Position numbers and translations under genes: made by a program
Origin: Microcaldota archaeon
Lineage (GTDB): Archaea; Micrarchaeota; Micrarchaeia; Norongarragalinales; UBA8480
Assembly (NCBI GenBank): GCA_023247085.1
Contig: JAHFHC010000003.1
Coordinates: 7,800 to 71,799, forward strand
Direction: 5' to 3'
DNA length: 64,000 nt
Shown: piece by piece, positions 7,952 through 14,554 of the stretch
Numbering within the stretch: position 1 is the first letter of the stretch
Layout: every line of letters starts with the position of its first letter
The notes under the pieces: model-generated
Seen by the model: only the letters and a program-made list of their open reading frames with translations
What the model was told of the DNA's origin: nothing
Database searches by the model: none

Positions 7952-8013
7952 ATTTTTAAAACGCGGCGCAGTAAGCTCAAAAATAACCAGAATAGTGGAA
8001 CTGGGGGGTCCCC

Positions 8014-8499
8014 GTGTCAAATATTGAAAACGAAAAAGAATTAACTCAAAACAACGCCGTTTCAACCGATGTCGCGCCAGTAGAACCATCAATTTCTACA
8101 AAACCCACAAAACGCACCGGCAAAACCCGAGAACACTATCAACAGCAAAAAAATCAGCAATTTGCGCATTTTCGCATTAACAAAGAAGATTTGCCGAAGC
8201 TAGAGTCAATGCAGTTCAATATTTATGATTTTATATCCGCTAGCTTTGCTTTTTCCCAACCAAAAAAAGAACTAGCAATTGGGGTGCTAAATGCCTTGAA
8301 ACAAGAGTCAAAGCCATTTAGTCAGCTGGAAAAAGAGTTGAATGCAAAGAAAAGTTCGCTGTTTCTTGTTTGCCTTTCATTAGAGCGCGCGGGTTTAATT
8401 GAGCGCAAAGCAAAAGGAGAGCCGTATTCGCTTAGCACTTCCTTTTCAAACACAATAATTGCTTACGCTAATTGGTGGAAATCCTGGGCTAGTCACTAA
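8014..8499 (+). CDS. winged-helix protein with disordered N-terminus
   Basis: A 161-residue protein starting at GTG. The first 50 residues are polar and low in complexity (Thr, Pro, Lys, Gln). The C-terminal 80 residues look like a winged helix-turn-helix: LAIGVLNALKQESKPFSQLE, then a second helix and LVCLSLERAGLIERKAKGEP, which reads as recognition helix plus wing. It is probably a DNA-binding regulator or small chromatin protein. No specific family is recognised. Confidence 0.6.
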   Translation: MSNIENEKELTQNNAVSTDVAPVEPSISTKPTKRTGKTREHYQQQKNQQFAHFRINKEDLPKLESMQFNIYDFISASFAFSQPKKELAIGVLNALKQESKPFSQLEKELNAKKSSLFLVCLSLERAGLIERKAKGEPYSLSTSFSNTIIAYANWWKSWASH

Positions 8500-8663
8500 A
8501 CCGCGCGTCCAACAGCCTTTAACTCTTCAAACGGGTTAATTTCATGAATTGCCTTTACTAACTTATGCATCGGCTTCTTCTTCAAACCGAACTAAAGCGC
8601 TAGTTGTTTAAATCTTTATGTCCTTAATTATTTTGTCCTTTTTCAATTTTTTAAAAGGTAATT

Positions 8664-9074
8664 ATGCTTATGGCTTTATTTGAACTCTTTGGCAAAAAAC
8701 CAGCGCCCAATTTAACTGTTCCTTTTGACTTAACTTTTACTTTTCACCCGCTTAGAATCGCAGCTTTTAAACCAGATTATGTTGAGTTGGTTTTAACCCT
8801 ACGTAATACGTCCGGTGAAGAACAACTAACTTCATTTATTATAACCGTACCGCATGGGCTTGGGTTTGAACAAACGGGGTTAAGTCAAGAAAAGGAGCTC
8901 CGCATGGGTTTTCTAAAAGCCGGCGAAGAAAAGAAGTTCAAAATAAACGTTTATGGAAACACACGCACGCGACCAGGAGATTATACTGTAAAAATGTATG
9001 CTGCGGCACATTACCGGAACTATGGTTACGTTCAAAATGAGTTAAGGAAGACTTTTTCACTACGCGTTGTGTAA
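8664..9074 (+). CDS. beta-sandwich protein, unknown function
   Basis: A 136-residue protein made almost wholly of predicted beta strands, with a pattern typical of an immunoglobulin-like or NEW3-like sandwich: VELVLTLRNTSGEEQ, then ITVPHGLGFE, and KAGEEKKFKINVYGNTRTRPGDY. There is no signal peptide, so it is probably cytoplasmic or bound to a partner. AAAAGGT lies 8 bases before the start. It heads a group of three small genes ahead of the ubiquitin-like locus; a link to that locus is only positional. Confidence 0.6.
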   Translation: MLMALFELFGKKPAPNLTVPFDLTFTFHPLRIAAFKPDYVELVLTLRNTSGEEQLTSFIITVPHGLGFEQTGLSQEKELRMGFLKAGEEKKFKINVYGNTRTRPGDYTVKMYAAAHYRNYGYVQNELRKTFSLRVV

Positions 9075-9134
9075 AAGGGTTTAAAAATTAACGCGTATAA
9101 TTAATTACTAAAGTTTTTTTGAGGGATTTTGCAT

Positions 9135-9455
9135 ATGACTATCAGGTTATCTCAGTTAATTGGATTAGATGTTTACAGCGACGGCGCTACCTTTATTGGT
9201 AAAGTATACGACATTATTTTAGATTTAGAAAAAGGTGAAGTCGTACGTTTAACCCTTGAGCCAATTCGTGCTTCAAGCAGGGACGACGCCAAGCGCATAT
9301 TTAAGGACAAAACTGTGCTTTACAAGTCAGTAAAAGCAGTTGAAAAAATTATTATTGTTTCACCAAATACGGTTGTTGAACCAGAGCAAGAGCCAGAAAA
9401 GCCAGCTTTTGAATCAAAACACATGCCTTACTCTTACAGGTACAGGCGCCAGTAA
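9135..9455 (+). CDS. PRC-barrel domain protein
   Basis: PRC-barrel proteins are small all-beta adaptors often found in RNA processing or membrane assembly. The first 80 residues fit: RLSQLIGLDVYSDGATFIG, VYDIILDLEKGEVVRL, then TVLYKSVKAVEKIIIV. The C-terminal 30 residues are Pro/Glu-rich and end in a basic Tyr/Arg patch. I chose the ATG at 9135; an in-frame TTG lies two codons upstream. A second PRC-barrel gene is at 30782. Confidence 0.8.
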   Translation: MTIRLSQLIGLDVYSDGATFIGKVYDIILDLEKGEVVRLTLEPIRASSRDDAKRIFKDKTVLYKSVKAVEKIIIVSPNTVVEPEQEPEKPAFESKHMPYSYRYRRQ

Positions 9456-9477
9456 CTTTTTTTATTAATTCTTTTTT

Positions 9478-9810
9478 ATGGATTCCTATCAGTGTAAGAA
9501 CTGCAAGCTAGAATTTGAAGCAAACGAAGCCGCCCAGTGCCCGCGTTGTTCAAGTGCACAAATTCACCGAAAACCAAAAGACGCGCCTCTTTCTAGTGCG
9601 GCGAGTTCAACTGTTGCCCCCGCCGCTCAACCGCGCAAATTTGTTTACGGGCCAGTTATAACTGACACTAAAGAAAGTTGGAAGAATTATCACAATGCTG
9701 ACGTACAGGTTTGTTCTGCTTGTGGTGGAAAAGACTTTGAATTCATTTGGAAGAGAAAAGAAAAAGTATGCAAAAAGTGTGGCGAAATAATGCCACTACG
9801 CAGACGCTAA
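9478..9810 (+). CDS. double zinc-ribbon protein
   Basis: A 110-residue protein with a CKNC/CPRC pair at residues 6-24 and a CSAC/CKKC pair at about residues 81-101, each typical of a zinc ribbon, joined by an Ala/Ser/Pro-rich linker. The C-terminus is basic. Such proteins bind nucleic acid or act as adaptors; nothing more specific can be read. It is the last gene before the convergent E2 gene of the ubiquitin-like locus. Confidence 0.7.
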   Translation: MDSYQCKNCKLEFEANEAAQCPRCSSAQIHRKPKDAPLSSAASSTVAPAAQPRKFVYGPVITDTKESWKNYHNADVQVCSACGGKDFEFIWKRKEKVCKKCGEIMPLRRR

Positions 9811-9821
9811 TTATTTAGTTC

Positions 9822-9880
9822 TTTTTTTCTCCTTATTTTTTTATTATTTTTCTATTTTTTTCGGCATATAGCTGTAAATA
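9822..9880. terminator. T-rich terminator region
   Basis: Several runs of 4-7 T follow the zinc-ribbon gene, ahead of the 3' end of the convergent E2 gene. T-runs are the usual archaeal termination signal. The region serves the plus-strand gene. Confidence 0.5.
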
Positions 9881-9947
9881 ATAGCGTTTTCTGCTGGCGG
9901 TCTTCTTTTTTTCTTGTTTTTTTCAACTATGCTGATTATTTTTGGTT

Positions 9948-10430
9948 TCAAGGTACCACTCTCGGTTTTCCTTGAATTTTCTTTTGTGGGATGAAGTTGG
10001 CAAAGTATTTTGCTGCTTCGCTGTTTAGCGGCGAATACGGATTTGGGTTTTCTAGCATTTGCAGTAGCGCTTCGGCAATGCTTGACAGCGTTTGTGATTC
10101 AGTCCAGGAATTTAGCACTTGAATGCAAACTCGACCGTCTTTTGGCCGGATATTTGGGTGAAATATGTCACTGTCCCAAATTACTTCAATTCCGCCGGCG
10201 TACGGGTATTCGCGGGTTAAGTAAATTGAAATGTTGTGGCTGTTGATTGGCACAACTGCGTCGCCGTTTTTAGTGTAGCCGCGCCCATTTAGCTTAAAGT
10301 GGTACTCGGTTTTATCCAGGTTAACTTCTAAGTCGGAAATGTGGTTGTTCTTTGAAAGCGAGGCAAATTCGTTGTCTAGCCTGCGCTTCCAAACCCCTTC
10401 AGGTAGCTTTGGCATAAGTGTTGGCTTCAA
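9948..10430 (-). CDS. ubiquitin-conjugating enzyme E2-like protein
   Basis: Takes an activated ubiquitin-like protein from E1 onto a cysteine and passes it to a target, usually with an E3. The 160 residues carry the whole UBC core: an N-terminal helix (VWKRRLDNEFASL), strands ending in LTREYPYAGGIEVIW, the HPN motif at 91-93, the catalytic Cys102 in GRVCIQVLNSW, then a helix and ENPNPYSPLNSEAAKYF, all close to eukaryotic E2s. Its TTG start shares TTGA with the Ubl stop, so the two are coupled; an ATG five codons later is an alternative start. Membership of the E2 family is clear; activity is inferred. Confidence 0.93.
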   Translation of the reverse strand: MKPTLMPKLPEGVWKRRLDNEFASLSKNNHISDLEVNLDKTEYHFKLNGRGYTKNGDAVVPINSHNISIYLTREYPYAGGIEVIWDSDIFHPNIRPKDGRVCIQVLNSWTESQTLSSIAEALLQMLENPNPYSPLNSEAAKYFANFIPQKKIQGKPRVVP

Positions 10431-10672
10431 CCTCCTGTTGGGTCTGGCATTAGTAAGAGGGTTTCGCCTTCAGTTACGCCCGCATCTTTAAGCTGTACTT
10501 CTGGAGACAAAATTTTATTGTCTGATGCCTTTGCTAGCACGAACCGGTCTTTTAATTGAAGCGAATCAACCAGCACATCTAGTACAGCTTGAACTGTGAA
10601 TTCGGGTTCAACTGCTAGTGTGATTTCTTTTCCGCTTGTTGTGTGTGAAACCTTTATGTTAAATTCAGCCAT
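10427..10672 (-). CDS. ubiquitin-like modifier ending in Gly-Gly
   Basis: An 81-residue beta-grasp protein: a beta hairpin (FNIKVSHTTSGKEITLAV), a helix (TVQAVLDVLVDSLQL), two further strands, ITEGET-like turn GVTEGET, and LLLMPDPTGG at the very C-terminus. The last two codons encode Gly-Gly, the residues joined to targets in ubiquitin. There is no extra tail, so no processing is needed before activation. It is divergent from the plus-strand operon and directly precedes the E2, overlapping it by 4 bases. The assignment rests on fold pattern, exact Gly-Gly end and neighbours. Confidence 0.85.
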   Translation of the reverse strand: MAEFNIKVSHTTSGKEITLAVEPEFTVQAVLDVLVDSLQLKDRFVLAKASDNKILSPEVQLKDAGVTEGETLLLMPDPTGG

Positions 10673-10757
10673 TTTCTTTCAATAAACGTTTACGGCGCAA
10701 AAGTTTATTATGCTTAGCGACCAGTCTTTTTAACTTATGTGCAGTTGTTACTTAATT

Positions 10758-11027
10758 ATGTCAAAGCCACGCATTTTAGATGTAAAGAAACCCGAAAAAA
10801 AACCAACTGTAGTTAATATTGAAGAAGACGACTATTCGCGCATTTTAACGCCAGTTGACCCCGTTACACAAAAGTTGCGTGAAGGACAACTAAAAGACGC
10901 TATTCCACAACAACCCGCATTTTCTCCGCTTGGCCTTGATCCAGAAGTTAGAAAAAAAATTGAAGAAGACCGAAAAAAGAGGCGAGGGTTAGTGGGAGAA
11001 GTCAAAGACGCGTTTGGGGTTAAGTGA
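10758..11027 (+). CDS. small charged protein, first gene of the kinase-like/JAMM/RING operon
   Basis: An 89-residue protein rich in Lys, Glu, Asp and Pro with little hydrophobic core, so likely disordered or a binding peptide. It includes PVDPVTQKLREGQLKDAIPQ and a helical EVRKKIEEDRKKRRGLVGEV. It starts the plus-strand operon divergent from the Ubl and E2 genes, and ends 3 bases before the kinase-like gene. I prefer the ATG at 10758; an ATG at 10737 would add seven residues. The family is unknown. Confidence 0.6.
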   Translation: MSKPRILDVKKPEKKPTVVNIEEDDYSRILTPVDPVTQKLREGQLKDAIPQQPAFSPLGLDPEVRKKIEEDRKKRRGLVGEVKDAFGVK

Positions 11028-11030
11028 GAG

Positions 11031-11792
11031 ATGCCGCTTGAATGGAAAACAACCAAATTGCTTACGCTGAACGGGCGCGTAACTGTCACTCACTGGAAAA
11101 AGCACTCACCACGTGCCTTGCTTGCTGCACTTGAAAGTGAACCATTAAAAAAATTTCCCAGATCCACTCCGCCTGTTTGGTTTCATAAGTTTGCTGGTCA
11201 AACCGTTGTCGTCCGAGCTACTGCGCCGCACGGATTATCTCACCCAATTCTCGGTGGTACAGAAATTGAATGTATGCCGCCAAAGCAAATTTTTGAAATT
11301 CTTAAGGAGTTAGCAGAAAAAAAAGCAGCGTTTGTTGAAGTGCCTGTTGCTTTGATTGAGGGAAAAACCTTTCACGCGGTAGTTACTCTTGCTAAGCCGC
11401 ACCGCGCTTCGCTTCAAGAGGTATTATCCGCTGACGATGTTTCTGAATTTAAAAAACAGGCGTTGGCAGTAAAAGCGATTAAGTTGTTTGCCCGTTTAAA
11501 CGCGCTTGGGTATAAACATAATCATCCCGACCCGGTAAATGTAGTTGTTATGAAGAATGACGGAGTTAGGTTAATTGATCCAACTTTACTTGAGCGCTTT
11601 CCAAAGGAGGGGCCGTGGCGTATAGAAAGTATAGATTCTCGCGCAAGATTGTTGCAACCATTTATGAACATTTGGCTTAGAAACCACCCTGGGCAGGATT
11701 ATCCAATAGAACATTTGCATGGCTTAATACGTGAGCTGGATTCAGCGTACCATACCGAATTTAAGCGGGTTAAGGCGAAACAACGTGTTTGA
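11031..11792 (+). CDS. kinase-like protein in the ubiquitin-like locus
   Basis: A 253-residue protein whose C-terminal half resembles the catalytic lobe of the protein/lipopolysaccharide kinase superfamily: LFARLNALGYKHNHPDPVN gives an HxDxxN-like loop (His165, Asp167, Asn170), and VRLIDPTLL supplies a possible metal Asp183 in place of DFG. The N-terminal half has beta strands but no clear glycine loop. It may be an atypical kinase or a pseudokinase. Its end overlaps the JAMM start by 8 bases, so the two products are made together. Confidence 0.6.
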   Translation: MPLEWKTTKLLTLNGRVTVTHWKKHSPRALLAALESEPLKKFPRSTPPVWFHKFAGQTVVVRATAPHGLSHPILGGTEIECMPPKQIFEILKELAEKKAAFVEVPVALIEGKTFHAVVTLAKPHRASLQEVLSADDVSEFKKQALAVKAIKLFARLNALGYKHNHPDPVNVVVMKNDGVRLIDPTLLERFPKEGPWRIESIDSRARLLQPFMNIWLRNHPGQDYPIEHLHGLIRELDSAYHTEFKRVKAKQRV

Positions 11793-12258
11793 CATTTACA
11801 TTCATGCTAGTGCAGTGCAAAAAGCTGAAGAGTACTTTTCTGTGTTAGCGGCTTCAAAATTAGAGGGGTTAGGGCTCTTGGTCGGCAGCAATTTCGAATA
11901 CGAGGATGCTAATTATTTGCAAATAGTCGATTTTATAACTGGCGAGACAAACTCTTCGGCTGTTTCAGTGAGTTTTTCCAAACACGCATTTGAGAAACTA
12001 GCCGGCGACTTAAAAGAACGTGATGAAATTGTGGTTGGCTGGTGTCATTCTCACCCAACTTATGGTTGCTTTTTATCCGCCACTGATGTAAATGCGCAGC
12101 GTAGTTTTTTTAATGAAGATTTTCATGTTGCCGGCGTGTTTGACCCAATGCGCAAAGAAGATTTCGGCAGCGTAAATGCAATGGCGAAGCGTTTTTACAG
12201 GTTGACTGATAAGGGGTATAGGGAAGTTTCGTTTGCGGTGGTAAAAGATGTCAAGTGA
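11785..12258 (+). CDS. JAMM (MPN+) metallopeptidase, Rpn11-like deubiquitinase
   Basis: Cleaves the isopeptide bond between a ubiquitin-like protein and its target, using zinc. From a GTG start the 157 residues contain the JAMM set: Glu28 in KLEGLGLLVG and the HxHPx6Sx2D motif His88, His90, Ser98, Asp101 in GWCHSHPTYGCFLSATDV, which follows the proteasome lid peptidase Rpn11 closely. The GTG at 11785 overlaps the upstream stop as GTGTTTGA; upstream in-frame residues do not look like the family. The 3' end overlaps the RING-type gene by 11 bases. Confidence 0.92.
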   Translation: MFDIYIHASAVQKAEEYFSVLAASKLEGLGLLVGSNFEYEDANYLQIVDFITGETNSSAVSVSFSKHAFEKLAGDLKERDEIVVGWCHSHPTYGCFLSATDVNAQRSFFNEDFHVAGVFDPMRKEDFGSVNAMAKRFYRLTDKGYREVSFAVVKDVK

Positions 12259-13219
12259 GTTACAAACTATAAATTCCAATAAGCCCAATGCCGTAAAGTC
12301 GGTTGGAGAAAAGGAAAAACAAAGTACAGCCAAGCCAATTTCAACGACCCCGTCGGCGCAATCCACCGCTGAAGAAAAACCTATTTCAACAGAGAAAAAG
12401 AAGCGCGGCCGCAAACCAGTTTTTAAGCCAACTCAGTTTGACTTGGATTTAATTCATTTAATTCGCGAAGGGGCAACTTCAACTGATGAGTTATTGTATG
12501 GTTTAGGAGTAGCGCGTTCTGAATTAATTCAACGTTTAGATTTATTAAAAACGGAAAATTTAGTGGCAGAAGAAAAAGACGGTGCAAATTTGCAGTTTGG
12601 GTTAACTGTAAACGGGTATAATTTTTATGCTTCTAAAGGGGCGAAAAAAGTCGGCCTCAAAAAATCTTTTTCTGGCGAAGTAAAGTTATACAAGCATAAA
12701 CAAATTGAAAAGCACGACGCGATGCCAGTGCAGGGGCAGAAGCACGTTAATGATTTTCTTTCGTCAACTGAGGTGGTTGACCTTGGGGGAAAATTAGGTA
12801 GGATGGATTTAGAGGAAATAATAAAACGCTATGGCCCGTCAAGCGAACAAAAAGATAAGTTCTTGCGTCAAAAAGCAACCGAGATCAACCAGGAAAAAAA
12901 GCAGGTTCAACCACAAATCCAGCGCCCAGTTCAGCAACCGACGCTTGCAAGTCCAATTGCTGCCGCGCAACCAGTTGCAGGCAATGTAAATTCTTCCGAC
13001 ATTTGTGATTTGTGCAAATCGGATTTCAAGATGTCGATGAATAATCCCGAGCTAGCAAAATACGGGCATTGTTTTTGCGGTGCAGCTTACCACAAGGAAT
13101 GTTACGATTCGCTTCTTTCAGATAACGCCAAGTGTATTCGTTGTGGCAAAAAATTATTTTTGATTGTAGATAAACAAAGTCGAGAGGCAATAAGTGGGTT
13201 AAGGGACGCGTTTGAATAG
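12248..13219 (+). CDS. winged-helix plus RING-type zinc finger protein, candidate E3
   Basis: A 323-residue protein: a polar N-terminus with an AT-hook-like KKRGRKP, a winged-helix region at about residues 60-130 (FDLDLIHLIREGATSTDELL), a Gln/Pro linker, and a C-terminal zinc finger with Cys253, Cys256, Cys275, Cys277, His282, Cys285, Cys296 and Cys299. That C4HC3 order fits RING-CH/PHD-like cross-brace fingers. In a cluster with E1, E2, Ubl and JAMM the natural reading is an E3, comparable to the small RING protein of the Caldiarchaeum ubiquitin operon. The winged helix suggests targets on DNA or chromatin. The E3 role is inferred. Confidence 0.75.
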   Translation: MSSELQTINSNKPNAVKSVGEKEKQSTAKPISTTPSAQSTAEEKPISTEKKKRGRKPVFKPTQFDLDLIHLIREGATSTDELLYGLGVARSELIQRLDLLKTENLVAEEKDGANLQFGLTVNGYNFYASKGAKKVGLKKSFSGEVKLYKHKQIEKHDAMPVQGQKHVNDFLSSTEVVDLGGKLGRMDLEEIIKRYGPSSEQKDKFLRQKATEINQEKKQVQPQIQRPVQQPTLASPIAAAQPVAGNVNSSDICDLCKSDFKMSMNNPELAKYGHCFCGAAYHKECYDSLLSDNAKCIRCGKKLFLIVDKQSREAISGLRDAFE

Positions 13220-13288
13220 AAGTGCTTAATTCAGGTTTTCATTCTTATGCCCGAAAGCCTTTTTATTTAAAAAAGGTGTTGCACTTAC

Positions 13289-13762
13289 ATGGTTTCAAAA
13301 ATTTCAAGGTTATCTGCAATTAGAAAAGCAATCCGCTGGACTAGAAATGGAGTTGACTGGCATTTTCACTTATTATCCCCTGGCTGTTTGTATAACTCAA
13401 CTCGCGAGCATGAATTGTTCCTAGAGTCGAAGTTTGGGGCATTTGTTGCGCGCTCTTGGCGCTCGTTGGTAACAATTGCAAAACATTTGCTTCATTTATT
13501 AGAAAAACGAAATGTGAAACGAGTTTCTGCTTCTTCTGCACTTGGAATAGGGAAAGTTTTACTTCAAGCAAAGCATTTGAATGACAAGAAAATCCGCTGG
13601 CACCACCATTTGCTTTACCCACATTGTGTGCTGAACAAAAAGCGCGGCAAATGGGCTATTATTTTTGAAGACCCGCTGAACAACAAAGTTACTGAATTAT
13701 TTTACTCCAGTTATCCCGGCAAAGATTTGAATAAATTAGAGTTACTTTTTTACAAGCAATAA
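13289..13762 (+). CDS. protein with duplicated WHxHLLxPxC motif, unknown function
   Basis: A 157-residue basic protein with an internal duplication 80 residues apart: W24-H-x-H-L-L-x-P-x-C33 and W104-H-x-H-L-L-x-P-x-C113, each followed by a hydrophobic residue and Asn. The His and Cys spacing would suit metal binding. A good Shine-Dalgarno AGGTG (13274-13278) sits 10 bases before the ATG. It lies between the RING-type gene and the convergent E1 gene, within the ubiquitin-like locus. I cannot assign a family. Confidence 0.65.
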   Translation: MVSKISRLSAIRKAIRWTRNGVDWHFHLLSPGCLYNSTREHELFLESKFGAFVARSWRSLVTIAKHLLHLLEKRNVKRVSASSALGIGKVLLQAKHLNDKKIRWHHHLLYPHCVLNKKRGKWAIIFEDPLNNKVTELFYSSYPGKDLNKLELLFYKQ

Positions 13763-13774
13763 TTTTAGTATTAG

Positions 13775-14530
13775 CTAATGCACGGGGCAACTGTTTCTCT
13801 TTTCAATTGTGAATATGTTTGTTTGTCCAGTTAGCCCGTTGTAAAATGTGTATTTTCCAGCCAAAGTCGTTCCAGTTTTTAGTATTAGTTTAACGAATTC
13901 ATTTACTTGCATGCCTGCAATGACGCTTGTTGTTGTTGGCAACGCTGGCATTTTTGGGTCTATAATATCGAGCATTTCTCCTACGCACGAGTATTTTTTC
14001 CATAGCAAACCATAGTCTTGTTTTGACAATCCACATTCGAGACAAGCGGCTGGTGCTTGCACTACTTGCAATTTACCGAGAAACCCGCTTGTGCCGCCGT
14101 CAATTAAGATGACTTTGCCATAACAATTTGCATTAACGTGCAGCCGCGCCCCTAAATTATCTAGACAGCCGAATACAGCATCAAAACCAGAGAAAAATTT
14201 ATCGTCAAGTGCCTCAACGTTTTTTATAATTGGGGTTACAACCGCCGCTGGATTGAGTTTTTTAGCTGCGAGACTGAGCGCTTCGGCTTTTAGTGCCTTG
14301 TTTTCTGCATCGTTTTGTGTAAATAACAGGCAGCGGTTTAAATTTGCTTTGACAACTGTGTCGAAGTCAATAACAGTAAGCTGGCAAACGCCTAGTTGCA
14401 GCAAATTCTTAGTCACTTCATTGCCTAATGCGCCAGCGCCGACAATACAAACCTTGGCACTCGCGATTTTTTCTTGATTCCAACCCGCAACGCGCTTTTG
14501 CCGATCAAACTGGTCATCATCTACATTCAT
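13775..14530 (-). CDS. E1-like (ThiF family) ubiquitin-activating enzyme
   Basis: Adenylates the C-terminal Gly of a ubiquitin-like protein and, in true E1s, holds it as a thioester. The 251 residues show the ThiF Rossmann fold: GAGALG at 31-36, DFD at 55-57 with NLNR66, and the ATP-site Asp124-Asn125 and Arg129. Zinc ligands appear as CLEC (163/166) and CPVH (248/251). Cys182 in KYSCVG, ahead of MPALPTTTSVIAGMQ, sits where the E1/UBA3 catalytic Cys lies. It is much shorter than eukaryotic E1 and lacks a C-terminal Ubl-fold domain. It follows nreA by 24 bases. Confidence 0.9.
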   Translation of the reverse strand: MNVDDDQFDRQKRVAGWNQEKIASAKVCIVGAGALGNEVTKNLLQLGVCQLTVIDFDTVVKANLNRCLLFTQNDAENKALKAEALSLAAKKLNPAAVVTPIIKNVEALDDKFFSGFDAVFGCLDNLGARLHVNANCYGKVILIDGGTSGFLGKLQVVQAPAACLECGLSKQDYGLLWKKYSCVGEMLDIIDPKMPALPTTTSVIAGMQVNEFVKLILKTGTTLAGKYTFYNGLTGQTNIFTIEKRNSCPVH

Positions 14531-14554
14531 GTTAAACGATTTAATGCAGTAAAG

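Noticed and set aside
8496-8585. 29-codon minus-strand frame (MHKLVKAIHEINPFEEL core)
   Set aside because: It overlaps the end of the winged-helix gene, is very short, and has no clear ribosome binding site; too weak to call.
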